Positions 35,400 to 45,413 of a DNA stretch of 64,000 bases are shown piece by piece (the stretch's first letter is position 1; each line of letters opens with the position of its first letter). Under the pieces are notes generated by a model. The model saw nothing but the letters and a program-made list of their open reading frames with translations, did not search any database and had not been told where the DNA came from. The position numbers were made by a program, and so were the translations under genes. Source of the DNA: Lunularia cruciata (Eukaryota > Streptophyta > Marchantiopsida > Lunulariales > Lunulariaceae); contig OX419756.1 in assembly GCA_948567375.1 (NCBI GenBank), positions 61,420,552 to 61,484,551 of the forward strand, in the 5' to 3' direction.

Positions 35400-36253
35400 T
35401 GATTCAAGGTATGATACACCAATTTGTATGCGGTATCCTTTGTCATCAAGTTCACACCTAATCCCAAGTCAATGGATACATATGTGATCATGCAACCCAC
35501 AATCTCCACATCTACTTCCAACAATTCCTAATGGTCTTGCTCAATATGATAAATTGCTAGTAGATCCTTCTTGAAGATCATCCACACTTTCTTGCATGCC
35601 AAACTTAGTTGCTTCTCGTACAAATTATTGTTCTCCCATAATTGTTTGAATGTTATATTTGCTTGTGTGGATACAAGATCTACTACAATATCATATTAGG
35701 GTACTCCTTTGAGTTTCACCTTCTTGGTCTTTGCTTTTGGGTTTGAGTTCTCAACTCGATCCGACTTTACTTTTAATCTCTTCGATATGGTGACTAAAGT
35801 ACCGGTGGTCCAAACCCAAGGTACTTTGTGTTTACCCACCTCGGCTTGAATTAGATCTTTGACTTTGGATCTAATATCAACCACAAAAATTGGAAGTTTT
35901 GTCTTTGGGTCTTCTTCTATAGTCATTTCCTATGTCCTTTGGATTGCCTCTTGAATTTCTTTACACAATGCTTTGGCCTTTGCTTTAGCCAAGATCTTCT
36001 CCTCCTTTGCAAATAAGATTGATTTTGGGTGAAGTTGCTTTGCCTTTCTTGAAGATGACAAAGTAGTGCTTACTTCTTCAAGATCACACTTCTTCTTCCC
36101 CAAGTGTGCCTCAACTTGCAACACTTCTAGGTCAAGCCATTCTTCTTTTGAGGCCAAACCCACTCCTTGAGGAATTTCTTCTTCAAAGTTGATGCAATTC
36201 ACCATGGGATCCTCTTTTGGTTGTAATGTAGCTCGCTCAGCTAGTTTGCACAT
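35400..36253 (-). pseudogene. Outer gypsy gag-pol linker with a protease-like site
   Basis: A lysine- and glutamate-rich stretch (CKLAERATLQPKEDPMVNC at about 36245, KAKAKALCKEIQEAIQRT before the stop at 35930) continues into PIFVVDIRSKVKDLIQAEVG (about 35880). Near 35480 the reading SIDLGLGVNLM resembles the aspartic protease site IDxGSxVNLM, but the catalytic DT/SG is DLG here, so the protease would be inactive. The stretch between 35400 and 34784 holds no readable domain. Confidence 0.55.
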
Positions 36254-36491
36254 ACTTTACTGGAGGCTTTAGGCAAGATGGTTGCAAAAAATATACCAAT
36301 GTGGCTAGAACCCTTGCAATTTCTATAAAGCGGAACATACCCAATCTGCCACCTCAGCTTGGGACAATTCAGGAACCAATGGCCTATTGAGCCACAATTG
36401 TAACATTCTCCCAACATTCTAAGCCTATTTGATTGGCCATTGACATTCTTTGTTGGGGAGCATTGTTTGTGTAATCCCCTTGGTCCATACC
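36240..36491 (-). pseudogene. Outer gypsy gag C-terminus with zinc knuckle
   Basis: Just inside the left edge of the younger insertion the minus strand reads GPRGLHKQCSPTKNVNGQ, then a CCHC knuckle CYNCGSIGHWFLNCP (Cx2Cx4Hx4C, about 36410-36370). Its upstream half lies on the other side of the insertion, at 42079 and above. Confidence 0.8.
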
Positions 36492-36849
36492 TGTAAAAGA
36501 CCAAAACCGAGGAGAGAAATAGGAGAATGGAAACTCACATTGGGACACTTGAATGAGGGAAAACTCCAAATGCCTAGCATGAGCTTTGGTATTTATAGGT
36601 AGCATACAAGACCCATGAAGCTTCTCAAGAAGCTTCCTTCTAGAAGCCGCCTACTTGGAGTGCAAGCTAAGCTAGTTAGAAGCTTCTCAAAGCTTCCTTC
36701 TAGAAGCTACCTGCTTAGGGCATAAGTTAACTAGTTAGGAAGCTTCCCAAGAAGCTTCTTAGATACTTCTAGAATATTCTAGGATATTTTGTCTTATTCT
36801 CTACTTTGTAAGCCCGACCAACTTTGTCGTTAAACTCCATATTGTTACA
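36492..36849 (-). repeat. Chromovirus 3' LTR with HSE-like array
   Basis: 358 bp, about 65 bp shorter than its partner because of an internal deletion in the GAAGCTTC-rich part. Minus-strand TATA box TATAAATA lies at 36597-36590. Upstream of it (higher coordinates) are repeated GAAgcTTC pairs and, at 36767-36779, TTCtaGAAtaTTC, a three-unit heat-shock-element match. Confidence 0.9.
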
Positions 36850-36869
36850 TATTCCCCCGCCGCTAGTTG

Positions 36870-38395
36870 GTGACGTCCTCGTTGCCAATGAAGCTTCAAA
36901 TTCCTTGATGGCCATCTGTGCATTTTGGAGGTGGGAACGAGGTTCCCATGTAGCATCATGAAGGGGATACCCTTTCCAAAGGACCTTGTACTCTATATAT
37001 TGGCAACGGCCTTGTTGAATATGATGACGCGCAAGGATACGATCAACTTTGTACTCCTCATGATCATGGATAGGGATAGGCAGAGGAGGAGGTTGGACTC
37101 AAGAGGAAAAGGAAGAGGGGTTAGGAACAAAGGGTTTCAACTTGGAAACATGAAAGACATGATGGATACGCATGTGACAAGATAAGGCAAGTCGATAAGC
37201 AACAGGAGAGACAATGTGGGTGATATCAAAGGGTCCTATCTAATTAGGAGCAAGTTTAAAAACTTGGGTATCAAGTGGGAGAGGGAGGTTACTAGAGGAT
37301 AGCATGACTTTATCGCCAACGCCAAAGGTGAGATCACAACGATGGTGGTCCGCATATTGTTTTTGGCGATTTTGAGCAACAAGAAGGTGAGACTTGGCTT
37401 GTTGGAGAGATTGAGATATAGTGGTCAAGAATGTGGAAGTATGAGGAACCTGAGAGGGAGGGGGAGCAAGAAGAGAATCTGGAACAAGCGGATCTTGGCC
37501 AAAATTGAGAAAGAGGGGAGAAAATCCGGTGCTTGCCTGTTTGGGATTGTTGTAGGCAAATTCTGCAACTGCAAGACATTCATCCCAGTTGGTAGGGTGG
37601 ACATTGACAAAAGCCCACAACATATCCTCCAATGTACGATTTGTGCGTTCAGTTTGTCTATCAGTCTGAGGATGATAGGCTGTGGACAAAGCAAGCTTGG
37701 TGCCAAGTATCTGGAAGAGTGCTTGCCAAAACTTCCCAGTAAATCAAGGATCACAATTGAAGATGAGTACACGTGACATCCCATGATGCTTGAAGACATT
37801 GTCAAAGTAGATTTGCGCTAAGGTTGGAGCATCCACGGTATCACAAGTTGGTGCCAAGTGGATTTGCTTACTAAGCTTATCCACAAATACCACGATTGCG
37901 GTGTGTCCTTGTTTTGTCTTTGGCAAGGATGTGATGAGATCCAAGCTCACATGCTCCCAGCAAGCGGATGGAATGGCGAGTGGTTGAAGAAGTCCACTCG
38001 GCTTTTGGTTGTTGGCCTTGTTCCATTGGCAACTCTCACATGATCGAACAAAGTCTCGAACATCTTGTGTCATGTTGGGCCACTACCATTGGCGTTGGAG
38101 GGTGACCAAGGTCTTGTCCACTCCCATGTGACCAGCTATTGGTAAATCATGGGCTTCTTGAAGGCGCACAAGTCGAAGATCACCTCTGGCTGGAACATAG
38201 ATCTAGTCTGCATGGAATAAAAGGCCTTCCTTGAAAGAGAAGGTGTTGTATGCCTTGGTGCATACTGTTAGACAACCGTGTACCATTTGGAAGAAGGGAT
38301 CTTGTTGTAGAGCTGATTGAAACTCATTATGGACCTTAGGGTCAATGGACACCATTGTAATGGCCACCATCATGAGAGGAAGATCCTTCAAATCA
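36870..38395 (-). pseudogene. Chromovirus integrase and chromodomain, broken
   Basis: After the zinc-binding region (RSCESCQWNKANNQKPSG near 38040) the DDE core is seen as HVSLDLITSLPKTKQGH (first D, about 37955), VLIFNCDP near 37750 (family SDRDP, second D) and AYHPQTDRQTERTNRTLEDML (E, about 37650). The C-terminal block VGDKVMLSSSNLPL follows. A chromodomain reads IEYKVLWKGYPLHDATWEP with the aromatic W..Y..W pattern at about 36990-36930. Frame breaks occur near 37740 and 37240. Confidence 0.88.
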
Positions 38396-39686
38396 GGTCA
38401 TCGTGATAGAGCATTATGGATGACATGGAACCGACCTGGTTTGTACTCAAGTTTGATGTCAAACAATTGGAGTTGCTCTTCCCATCGATGATGCCGACTC
38501 TTCACGTGCTCCAAGTGTAAGGTCTGCAACAATGGCTTGTGATCAGTTTGCATGATCACTTGTTTCCCCAAGAGATAATGCCTCCATACCTTGGTAGCAT
38601 ATACCATTGCAAGTTGTTCTCAATCTCGAGCAGAGTAATTTCTTTCAGCTGTATGTAGTCGGTGAGACACAAAGGCAATAGGATGTAGTCCATCTAGAAA
38701 TTCTCGTTGCAACATAGCTCCAATTGCAAAGTTAGAAGCATCAAAATCAACCACTCAAGGTAGTTGAGGATTATATGGTTGAAGAATAGGTCTTGAAGAC
38801 ACCATATGCTTTAACTTCAAAAAATGCTTCTTCATGCTTGGTTTTCCACGGGAAGCTCAAGTTCTTTCCCAAGAGGTCAGTCAATGGTGCAGCCACGTGA
38901 GCATAATAGTGGATGAACCATTGGTAAAAACTGGCCAATCCATTGAATGCTCGTACTTCTGTAGCATCCTTTGGGGTAGGCCAATCAGTAATGGCCTTGA
39001 TCTTCTCTTCTTCCATCTTGATCCCCTCTGATGAGATCTTATGACCCAAAAAGGTAACCTCCTTTTGCCAAAAAGCACACTTTGACTTCTTGCACTAAAA
39101 TTTCCACTGTCGTAGTCATCTTAGGACTTCTCGCACATGATTCACGTGTTCTGCCTCTATCTTGCTATAGATTGCAATATCATCTAAGAACACCACCACG
39201 GACCAATCCAATAGTCCCCCCAACACCCGGTGCATCTGATCCATGAAGACTGCTGGAGCATTAGTGGTCCGAAGGGTAGAACTCTCCACTCAAAATGTCC
39301 CTTGTGCAAAAAGCAATCTTTTGCACATCCTCTCCTTCAATAGGAATTTGCCAATAGCCGCTACAAAGATCCAACTTGGAAAAGTAGCATGCTCCACTTA
39401 GTTGATCAAGGTCATTGATCCAAGGCAAGGGATATGCATTCTTCATGGTTTGCTTATTGAGTCCACGGTAATCAATACAGAAATGAAGTCCTCCATCCTT
39501 CTTTGGAACAAATAGTACCGGTGCTCCCCAAGGAGAGGTACTATATTGTATGAAATCCTTCTCCAACAACTCTGTAAGTGTTGTTCGCAACTCCTCCAAC
39601 TCCAAAGGAGTTGGAGGAGTTGCGAGCTGATAGATTGGTCTACTCATTGGAGTACTCCCTGGCAATAACTTGATCTTGAAAGGCAT
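38396..39686 (-). pseudogene. Chromovirus reverse transcriptase and RNase H, broken
   Basis: [21 protein letters not shown] (39686), [20 protein letters not shown] (about 39530), [16 protein letters not shown] (about 39390), a VVFLDDIAIYSK active site near 39190 in another frame, and VTFLGHKISSEGIKMEE (about 39060). RNase H ends with KQVIMQTDHKPLLQ and DIKLEYKPGRFHVIHNALSR (about 38570-38400). A perfect 19-bp hairpin lies inside the RT coding part at 39585-39625. Confidence 0.9.
39585..39625. other. Perfect 19-bp hairpin inside chromovirus RT
   Basis: TCGCAACTCCTCCAACTCC (39585-39603) and its exact reverse complement (39607-39625) flank AAA. It lies within coding sequence for [13 protein letters not shown], so it may be a by-product of the codons or a local inverted duplication. 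Confidence 0.9.
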
Positions 39687-39689
39687 ACC

Positions 39690-40670
39690 TCAATCGGAGG
39701 GTGATCCCTTTGGCAGATCATCCGGAAACACATCTGCAAACTCCTGAACTATCCGATCAACCATTGCTTGATGAGGCTCTTGGCCCTCCTCAGATTGTTC
39801 TTGCGCAATCGGTTTGATCCACACCGCAAATACAGACTTATCTTCCTCCAAAGCTTGCTCTATGGCCGCTTCATTAACAAACTTCCCTTCCAGGGACCCA
39901 TCTCTCTTCCAAGCTTGCTCTATGGTTGCCTTCTTGGCAAACTTCCCATCTTGGGACTCATCTCCCTTCCAGATTTGCTCTATGGCTACCTTCTCGACAA
40001 ACTTCCCATCTTGGGACTGACTATTCTTAGGCGTCTTACTCAGAGGTGCCAAAAAACCTAATCGAAATTTTCTACCTTGGTGTTATACTTGAATTTGTCA
40101 TCGGGTCCAATCAAATTGAACCTTATGACTTTCAAGCCAAGGTAGACCCAAAATGATATCATAGTGAAGAGGTGCCACTACAAACCTCATACACTCCAAA
40201 TACTCCTTCCCAATCTTGAAGGTAACAGGATGTGAGGTGCGGAATGCATAACCCTTTCTACCATCCGCCATCATCAAACTACTTTCAAACACCGGCTTGA
40301 TAGGAATACCCAATTCCTTTGCTACTTGCATAGACATGCAATTCTCTGAACTTCCAGAATCAACCAAAATCCTACAACCCCAATTAGATATCATACCTTG
40401 CAAGTGAAGCAAACTTGCATAGGTCGAGCCTTCAATCCCATTGGAACTAATCAAGCTCCAAGTAGGCGGCTCAAAATCTCCTATTGGATTCTTTGTTTCC
40501 CTGATCATTTTATTCCACAAACTCCATCTGGGCAACTTGTCGAGGTTGCACATTCCTAAGTGGACATTTAGCAATGCAATGTCCAACTTGGCGACAATAA
40601 AAGCAACCTCCATTTTGTGGTAATCTTTCTCTATCTGCTGTGCCAAGTGGTTTTCATTGGATAGCATCAA
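39690..40670 (-). pseudogene. Chromovirus protease and linker with 20-residue repeats
   Basis: The protease site CRILVDSGSSENCM lies at about 40375-40335, followed by PHYDIILGLPWL-like ILGLPWL near 40130, both typical of gypsy proteases. Between protease and RT, a frame starting at 40052 contains three tandem 20-residue repeats of the form S(Q/L)(D/E)GKF....(A/T)IEQ.....D (about 40020-39840). The gag frame and this one differ, so a frameshift lies near 40520. Confidence 0.85.
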
Positions 40671-41379
40671 TCTCCATTAGTACCGGTCCTTGCACTCGTG
40701 GTACTGGTAGGCTTTGTGTAGGTCGAGGTCGAGACCAAGTTGTTGCAACCAAGGAATCAAAATGCTTAGCTAATTGCATGGCTTCTTCCATGTTTTGTGG
40801 CTCCCGCATAATCACCTCCAATTTGGTTTGTGACTTCAATCCTCGCACAAATCGATCTAGAACTTCACCTTCTTGGATATCTGGAATCTGCATGATGATG
40901 TTATGAAATTGTGTGATGTAGCTTCTCACTGAACCAATCTGCCTCAACTCCGCCAATTTATCTTGTGCGGCTCGAGTGGCATTTATAGTTTGAAATCAAC
41001 CAAGTATTGCATCTTTGAATTCTACCCATGTCAAAAGCGGAGTAACAATTTTTCGTTCAGCTCTTTTTACTCGGAATCGCCACCAAAGTTTTGCCACGCC
41101 ATCCAATTGGCTAGAAGCCAAGAGAATTTTTTTTTGCTCGTCTTGAAGATTGGTGGCTTCAAAGTAACGTTCGCAGTCAAACACAAAATTCTCCACTATG
41201 CTTGGAAGATTTTTGCCTTCAAACACTTTGGGTTTTGGAAATCAAATGCAATCTTCTCCATCTCGAATTGGCGCTCTGTCTATTTGTTCTCGTTGTTGCT
41301 GGTCTCGTTCATCCAACAATCGAGTAAGATGCTCAATTTTTTGTTGCATTTCAAGGATAACATCCGGTATTGCCGCCAT
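40500..41379 (-). pseudogene. Chromovirus gag with zinc knuckle, three in-frame stops
   Basis: ATG at 41379 opens MAAIPDVILEMQQKIEHL, a coiled start. The same frame continues through FEGKNLPSIVENFVFDCERY, LDGVAKLWWRF (retrotransposon gag core), VRSYITQFHNIIMQI and the CCHC knuckle CFYCRQVGHCIAKCP (about 40605-40560). Three in-frame stops interrupt it (after EDCI, after KDAILG, after EIDAIQ); the last is TGA where TGG is plausible. Another stop follows VEFVE-like residues near 40515. Gag would have built the particle shell. Confidence 0.88.
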
Positions 41380-41634
41380 CGCTACTACTCTATTCCACTA
41401 CCCTCAATTTATCTAATTGATTAACACATAGATACAACACGTCCACCGTTCTCCATAAGTTACAACTAGAAGTATCAAGGGTTCCTTTGACACGGTGATC
41501 ATATGTAGAAAATCTTGCCCAAAGCGCGAGGTGATGAATTGTGTGAAACAATGCTTTGGTAATATCTGGACATGAAAGTCCCAATGGTTTGGTGGAAGTG
41601 GATTTGGTGGTCCATAAATTCCATCCATCCCATT

Positions 41635-42073
41635 CCTGCTCTAATACCAATGTAAAAGACCAAAACCGAGGAGAGAAATAGGAGAATGGAAACTCACATT
41701 GGGACACTTGAATGAGGGAAAACTCTGAATACCTAGCATGAGCTTTGGCTTTGGTATTTATAGGTAGCATACAAGACCCATGAAGCTTCTCAAGAAGCTT
41801 CCTTGAGCCACTTTCTTGGAGTGCAAGCCAAGTTAACCAAGAAGCTTCTCAAGAAGCTTTCTTCTAGAAGCCGCCTACTTGGAGTGCAAGCTAAGCTAGT
41901 TAGAAGCTTCTTGAAGCTTCTTTCTAGAAGCTACCTGCTTAGGGCGTAAGTTAACTAGTTGGGAAGCTTCCCAAGAAGCTTCTTAGATACTTCTAGAATA
42001 TTCTAGGCTATTTTGTCTTATTCTCTACTTCGTAAGCCCGACTAACTTCGTTGCTAAACTCCATATTGTTACA
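41635..42073 (-). repeat. Chromovirus 5' LTR plus primer-binding site
   Basis: The LTR (41651-42073, 423 bp) runs from TGTAACAATATGG to GTCTTTTACA on the minus strand; the PBS follows at 41650-41635. It contains at least nine GAAnnTTC or TTCnnGAA pairs between 41782 and 42003, ending in TTCtaGAAtaTTC at 41991-42003. The TATA box TATAAATA is at 41762-41755, placing the array upstream of the promoter in U3. Confidence 0.93.
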
Positions 42074-42078
42074 ATACC

Positions 42079-43050
42079 TTAGACCTTCATATGATGTGCT
42101 TGCTTAAGGTGGTACCTCTTGGGTTTGGTACACCATTTCTTCCTCCTTGTTTTGGTCCTAACTTGGAACCCAATCAATTTGCTACACCAAGAATGCAATT
42201 TTAGTTGTCAAACACTCCATGTTGGCATGACTTGACTTGCCATATGCAATGCACCACACATTTGGTCTTGCAAATGAAGGGGGCTTTCTCCTATCCTTTT
42301 CTCCAATGATTTGAATCTTAAATCCAAAAACTCTTTTATAAGAGTCTCTACCTTAGTATCTATCTTGTTGAAACTTTTAGTTGGAGCATGCAACACTTTC
42401 TTTCCTCCTCATCTTGTATTCTTTCTTGGCTTTATATCTTCTTTTGATTCGAAAGAGGAACTTGACGAGGTGGAAGATTCATCCAAAGAAGGTGAGGTAC
42501 TACAAGAAGCTCTTTGTCTTGCCTTCTTGCCTTTCTTCTCCCAATTTCTTCTATTATTGGCCAAATGAGAGTGAGCCACCTCATAATGGGCGACATGTTT
42601 GAGTACTTTATCCAAGGAAGTTACATCCCTTTCCTTTGGCAAAGATCCAAATTTCAGGTGATAATCTATTGAGGAACCAAGTAATGGCTTGGGCATTGGA
42701 GTAACCCACCATCTTGGATTTCTTTGACACTTGGTTCAACAAGCCATGAATTGCTTAGAGTAGTTTCTCAACTTCTTGTTCTTGCCATGATCCAAATAAT
42801 TGAGTACAACAAAGACACTTGTATCATAGACAACTTCCCAAAATTGCTCCAAGAAGTTATCCCAAATATTTGTCCAATTGGTTGGCTTGAACCCCTTCTA
42901 AGTAACATGGGTATACCAAATTTGAGCTTTCTTCTAAGGAAAACTTAGGCAAATTTATAGTTGATCTACAGAGTCATGTTCCTTGTTGGCAAAGGAAATA
43001 ACTTCAAACTCCTCACTGAATTCATCAAGGTCTTCATTGCATTCAATTCC
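42079..43050 (-). pseudogene. Outer gypsy gag, N-terminal and middle part
   Basis: On the minus strand, fragments read KKAQIWYTHV (near 42930), KGFKPTNWTNIWDNFLEQFW (about 42900-42840), DHGKNKKLRNYSKQF, then PKPLLGSSIDYHLKFGSLP (about 42690) and LDKVLKHVAHYEVAHSHL (about 42610), all in the style of a retrotransposon gag. A serine-rich tract (STSPSLDESSTSSSSSFES) precedes 42420. It joins the zinc knuckle at 36491 once the inner element is removed. Confidence 0.75.
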
Positions 43051-43771
43051 CTTATACTTTTGGTAAGCTTGTCTTGTAACAAGGACATATGACATGTTCA
43101 AGGTCTGATGTAAAGGATGCTAAGGTACCAAGCTTGGTTGACCAGAGGTACTTGATGGTAATTTCACTTTGGATTCAAGCCAAGGGTCCCAAGGTACCAA
43201 ATTCAACAATGGATCTTTGTCAAGAGGTACTTCAACTTCAACCCAAGTTTGAGGAAGAGTGTCAATATCATCAAATTGCTCTTCAAGATCCCAACAAACT
43301 ATTTGATGGATCCTATGTAAGATGTATTAGCACTCTTCTTTAGTCAAGATTTGTGCTATATTTTTACAAACCAAATCTTTCAAATAGCCTGCTCTCTTTG
43401 TTGTTTTGGGCAAAGTTGGTGTGCTATGACTCAGCAAATATATCTATTTGATTGCATCTTTCTTTTATTTGGGACGAGGGAGTGTAAAGTAGTCTTGCCA
43501 CCCAACTTCTTTTTTCTTTTGTTTGAGTTCTTGCAAGGCTTTTGGCATGTCATGAAGAAGTTGCAGATCCAATGTCTCTTTTTTGATTCTTCAATAGTGA
43601 GCTCTTGTGGTGTGCTTCTTCTTCACATTGTAAATTTTGTCTACAAGCACTCTCCTCCCATTGTTATCTTGATGCAAATATTCATATTTGATGGAAAATT
43701 AGCTTACAAAATGACTTTGTATTCTTCCACTCCCGAGATTTGTATCTCCAATAGTGGTGCCAAAAATCACA
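43051..43771 (-). other. Leader region of the outer gypsy
   Basis: Between gag and the 5' LTR. A candidate primer-binding site, TTTTTGGCACCACTATTGG on the minus strand (about 43748-43767), follows the LTR end. A 150-codon plus-strand open frame here is antisense and shows no family resemblance. Confidence 0.5.
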
Positions 43772-44271
43772 TGACAACCCAACAAGTATTACTTTTTAAG
43801 TAATAGATGAGTAATTTTTTGTTCCTACAGAGATATTCATCAAGAATGGTCAAATATGAAGTGAAAAGTAATAATGTAGTCCTTCTTGGTTGCATCTTTA
43901 GCCTCTTGGGTAGAAATCACACCTAGAATAGAGTAACAAGCACTCAATCATTGTCTTGTCACAATATAACATCAAACAGAAATTACAATTCTTCAAATCT
44001 CTCCAAATTGATGCTTATTGTGATGATTCAATTACTTCAAAGAAGGCTACTTCACTAGAAAGTGATTCTTGCTTCAAAATTATATTCCACCTCTCCATTG
44101 AAGGCACTACTTTCTCAATTAAAGAACTTTGCAGCAATCCAATGCTTGCAATCACAAATGCAAAATACTACCAACACTACAATTCCACACAAATTTGTCA
44201 AGGCATTGCTTTGCTTGCTCCTCACTAAGGCTCAAACACAAATAATGGAAATCAGAGCTATAGAATCTATC

Positions 44272-44339
<68 letters not shown>

Positions 44340-44361
44340 TGATACTCAAAAATTAAGCTAA
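43772..44361 (-). repeat. 5' LTR of the outer gypsy, outer end lost
   Basis: Matches 30415-31019 but breaks off after AATTAAGCTAAAA, where plus-strand chromovirus sequence begins at 44362; about 28 bases of LTR are missing. It contains a long (AC)n tract. Confidence 0.82.
44273..44336. repeat. (AC)32 microsatellite
   Basis: 64 uninterrupted bases of AC lie inside the outer gypsy 5' LTR. The matching place in the other LTR (about 30945-30970) has only a short mixed run with interruptions, so the tract expanded after insertion. Confidence 0.97.
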
Positions 44362-44950
44362 AAGTGTGCCTTGGGGCATATGGAGGTTACCTTCTTGGGT
44401 CATAAGATCTCATCAGAGGGGATCAAGATGGAAGAAGAGAAAATCAAGGCCATTATTGATTGGCCTACCCCAAAGGATGCTACAGAAGTATAGGCATTCA
44501 ATGGATTGGCCAATTTTTACCAATGATTCATCCACTATTATGCTCATGTGGTTGCACCATTGACTGTTCTCTTGGGAAAGAACTCAAGTTTCCAGTGGAC
44601 CACCAAACATGAAGAAACATTCCAAAAGTTAAAACATATGGTGTCTTCAAGACCCATTCTTCAACCATATGATCCTCAACTACCTTGCGTGGTTGATTTT
44701 GATGTTTCTAACTTTGCAATTGGAGTTGTGTTTCAATTGCAACAAGAATTCCCATATGGACTTTTGCCTTTGTGTCTCACCAACTAAATACAAGTGCAAG
44801 AAATTACTCTGCTCGAGATCAGGAACAACTTGCAATGGTAAATGTGACCTAAGTATAGAGGCATTATCTCTTGGGGAAACAAGTGATCATGCAAATTTAT
44901 CACAAGCCATTGTTGGAAGGGTCACTCTTCATGATAATGCCTCTATACTT
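44362..44950 (+). pseudogene. Chromovirus copy 2: RT end and RNase H
   Basis: Reads FLGHKISSEGIKMEEEKI, DWPTPKDATEV, FNGLANFYQ, VVAPLTVLLGKNSSFQW, LQPYDPQLPCVVDFDVSNFA, equivalent to the inner element at 39090-38770. Stops replace W and R codons in places (for example after ATEV and FYQ). It ends in the rearranged stretch near 44850-44950. Confidence 0.85.
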
Positions 44951-44960
44951 TGGTGAGTTA

Positions 44961-45413
44961 GATCATGGGCTTCTTGAAGGCGCACAAGTCAGAGATCACC
45001 TTTGGCTGGAACATAGATCTGGTCCGTATGGAATAGAAGGCCTTCCTTGAAGGAGAAGGTGTTGTACTCCTTGTTGCCTGTTGTCAGACGACCATGTACT
45101 ATTTGGAAGAAGGGATCTTGTTGTAGAGCTGATCAAAACTTGTTATGGACCTTGGGATCAAGTGACACCGTCGTAATTACCACCGTGATGAAAGGAAGAG
45201 ACTTCAAATCAGGTCTTTGAGATAGAGTATCAAGGATGATATGGAACCAACTTGGTTTGTACTCAAGTTTGATGTCAAACAGTTGGAGTTGCTCTTCCTA
45301 TCACTAATGTTGACTCTTATCCTTCAAGGAAGGCCTTCTATTCCATATGGACCGGATCTATGTTCTAGCCAAAGGTGATCTCCGACTTGTGCGCCTTCAA
45401 GAAGCCCATGATC
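44961..45413 (-). repeat. Inverted segment with 94-bp inverted-repeat ends
   Basis: 44961-45054 and 45320-45413 are reverse complements of each other (about 94 bp, high identity). The interval 44961-45317 is in the opposite orientation to the rest of this copy and matches 38150-38510 of the minus-strand element directly. The right arm is again in plus orientation and continues into integrase. Just left of it, 44851-44868 and 44933-44950 form a perfect 18-bp inverted repeat. Confidence 0.9.

Larger units (their letters stand above)
36492..42073 (-). mobile_element. Ty3/gypsy chromovirus, complete but defective, inside the older gypsy
   Basis: A 5582-bp element with LTRs (5' 41651-42073, 3' 36492-36849) that start TGTAACA and end TTTTACA on the minus strand. 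A tRNA-Met primer-binding site (TTGGTATTAGAGCAGG, 41650-41635) and a purine-rich tract (GGCGGGGGAATA, about 36850-36862) are present. The flanks are the 5-bp duplication ATACC (36487-36491 and 42074-42078). Gag, protease, RT, RNase H, integrase and a C-terminal chromodomain (about 37030-36880) occur in chromovirus order. Chromodomains steer integration toward modified chromatin. Stops in gag, RT and integrase make it non-functional. Confidence 0.95.
30415..44361 (-). mobile_element. Old Ty3/gypsy element (outer), split by a younger chromovirus
   Basis: In minus-strand order: LTR (43772-44361, cut at its outer end), gag (43050-42079), insertion of another element (42073-36492), zinc knuckle (36450-36370), protease-like region, RT and RNase H (34784-33398), integrase (33230-32570), a coiled-coil frame (32330-31455) and LTR (30415-31019). 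Removing the insertion leaves about 8.4 kb. Gag continuity across the insertion is direct evidence of nesting: the reading ...YEGLR/YGPRGLHKQ... resumes when the insertion and one copy of its 5-bp duplication are removed. Pol order RT-RNaseH-integrase makes it Ty3/gypsy. All frames are broken. Confidence 0.85.

Noticed and set aside
37342-37776. Plus-strand frame across the chromovirus integrase
   Set aside because: It is antisense to a well-matched integrase.
43351-43803. 150-codon plus-strand frame as a gene
   Set aside because: It is antisense to the leader and gag side of the outer gypsy and runs into its LTR.
44062-44361. 99-codon frame with a Thr-His repeat tail
   Set aside because: It is simply the translated (AC)n tract within an LTR.
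44361-44362. Junction as a true insertion boundary of the plus-strand chromovirus
   Set aside because: The element starts in mid-RT and the outer LTR lacks its end, with no target duplication; a deletion or recombination joint fits better.
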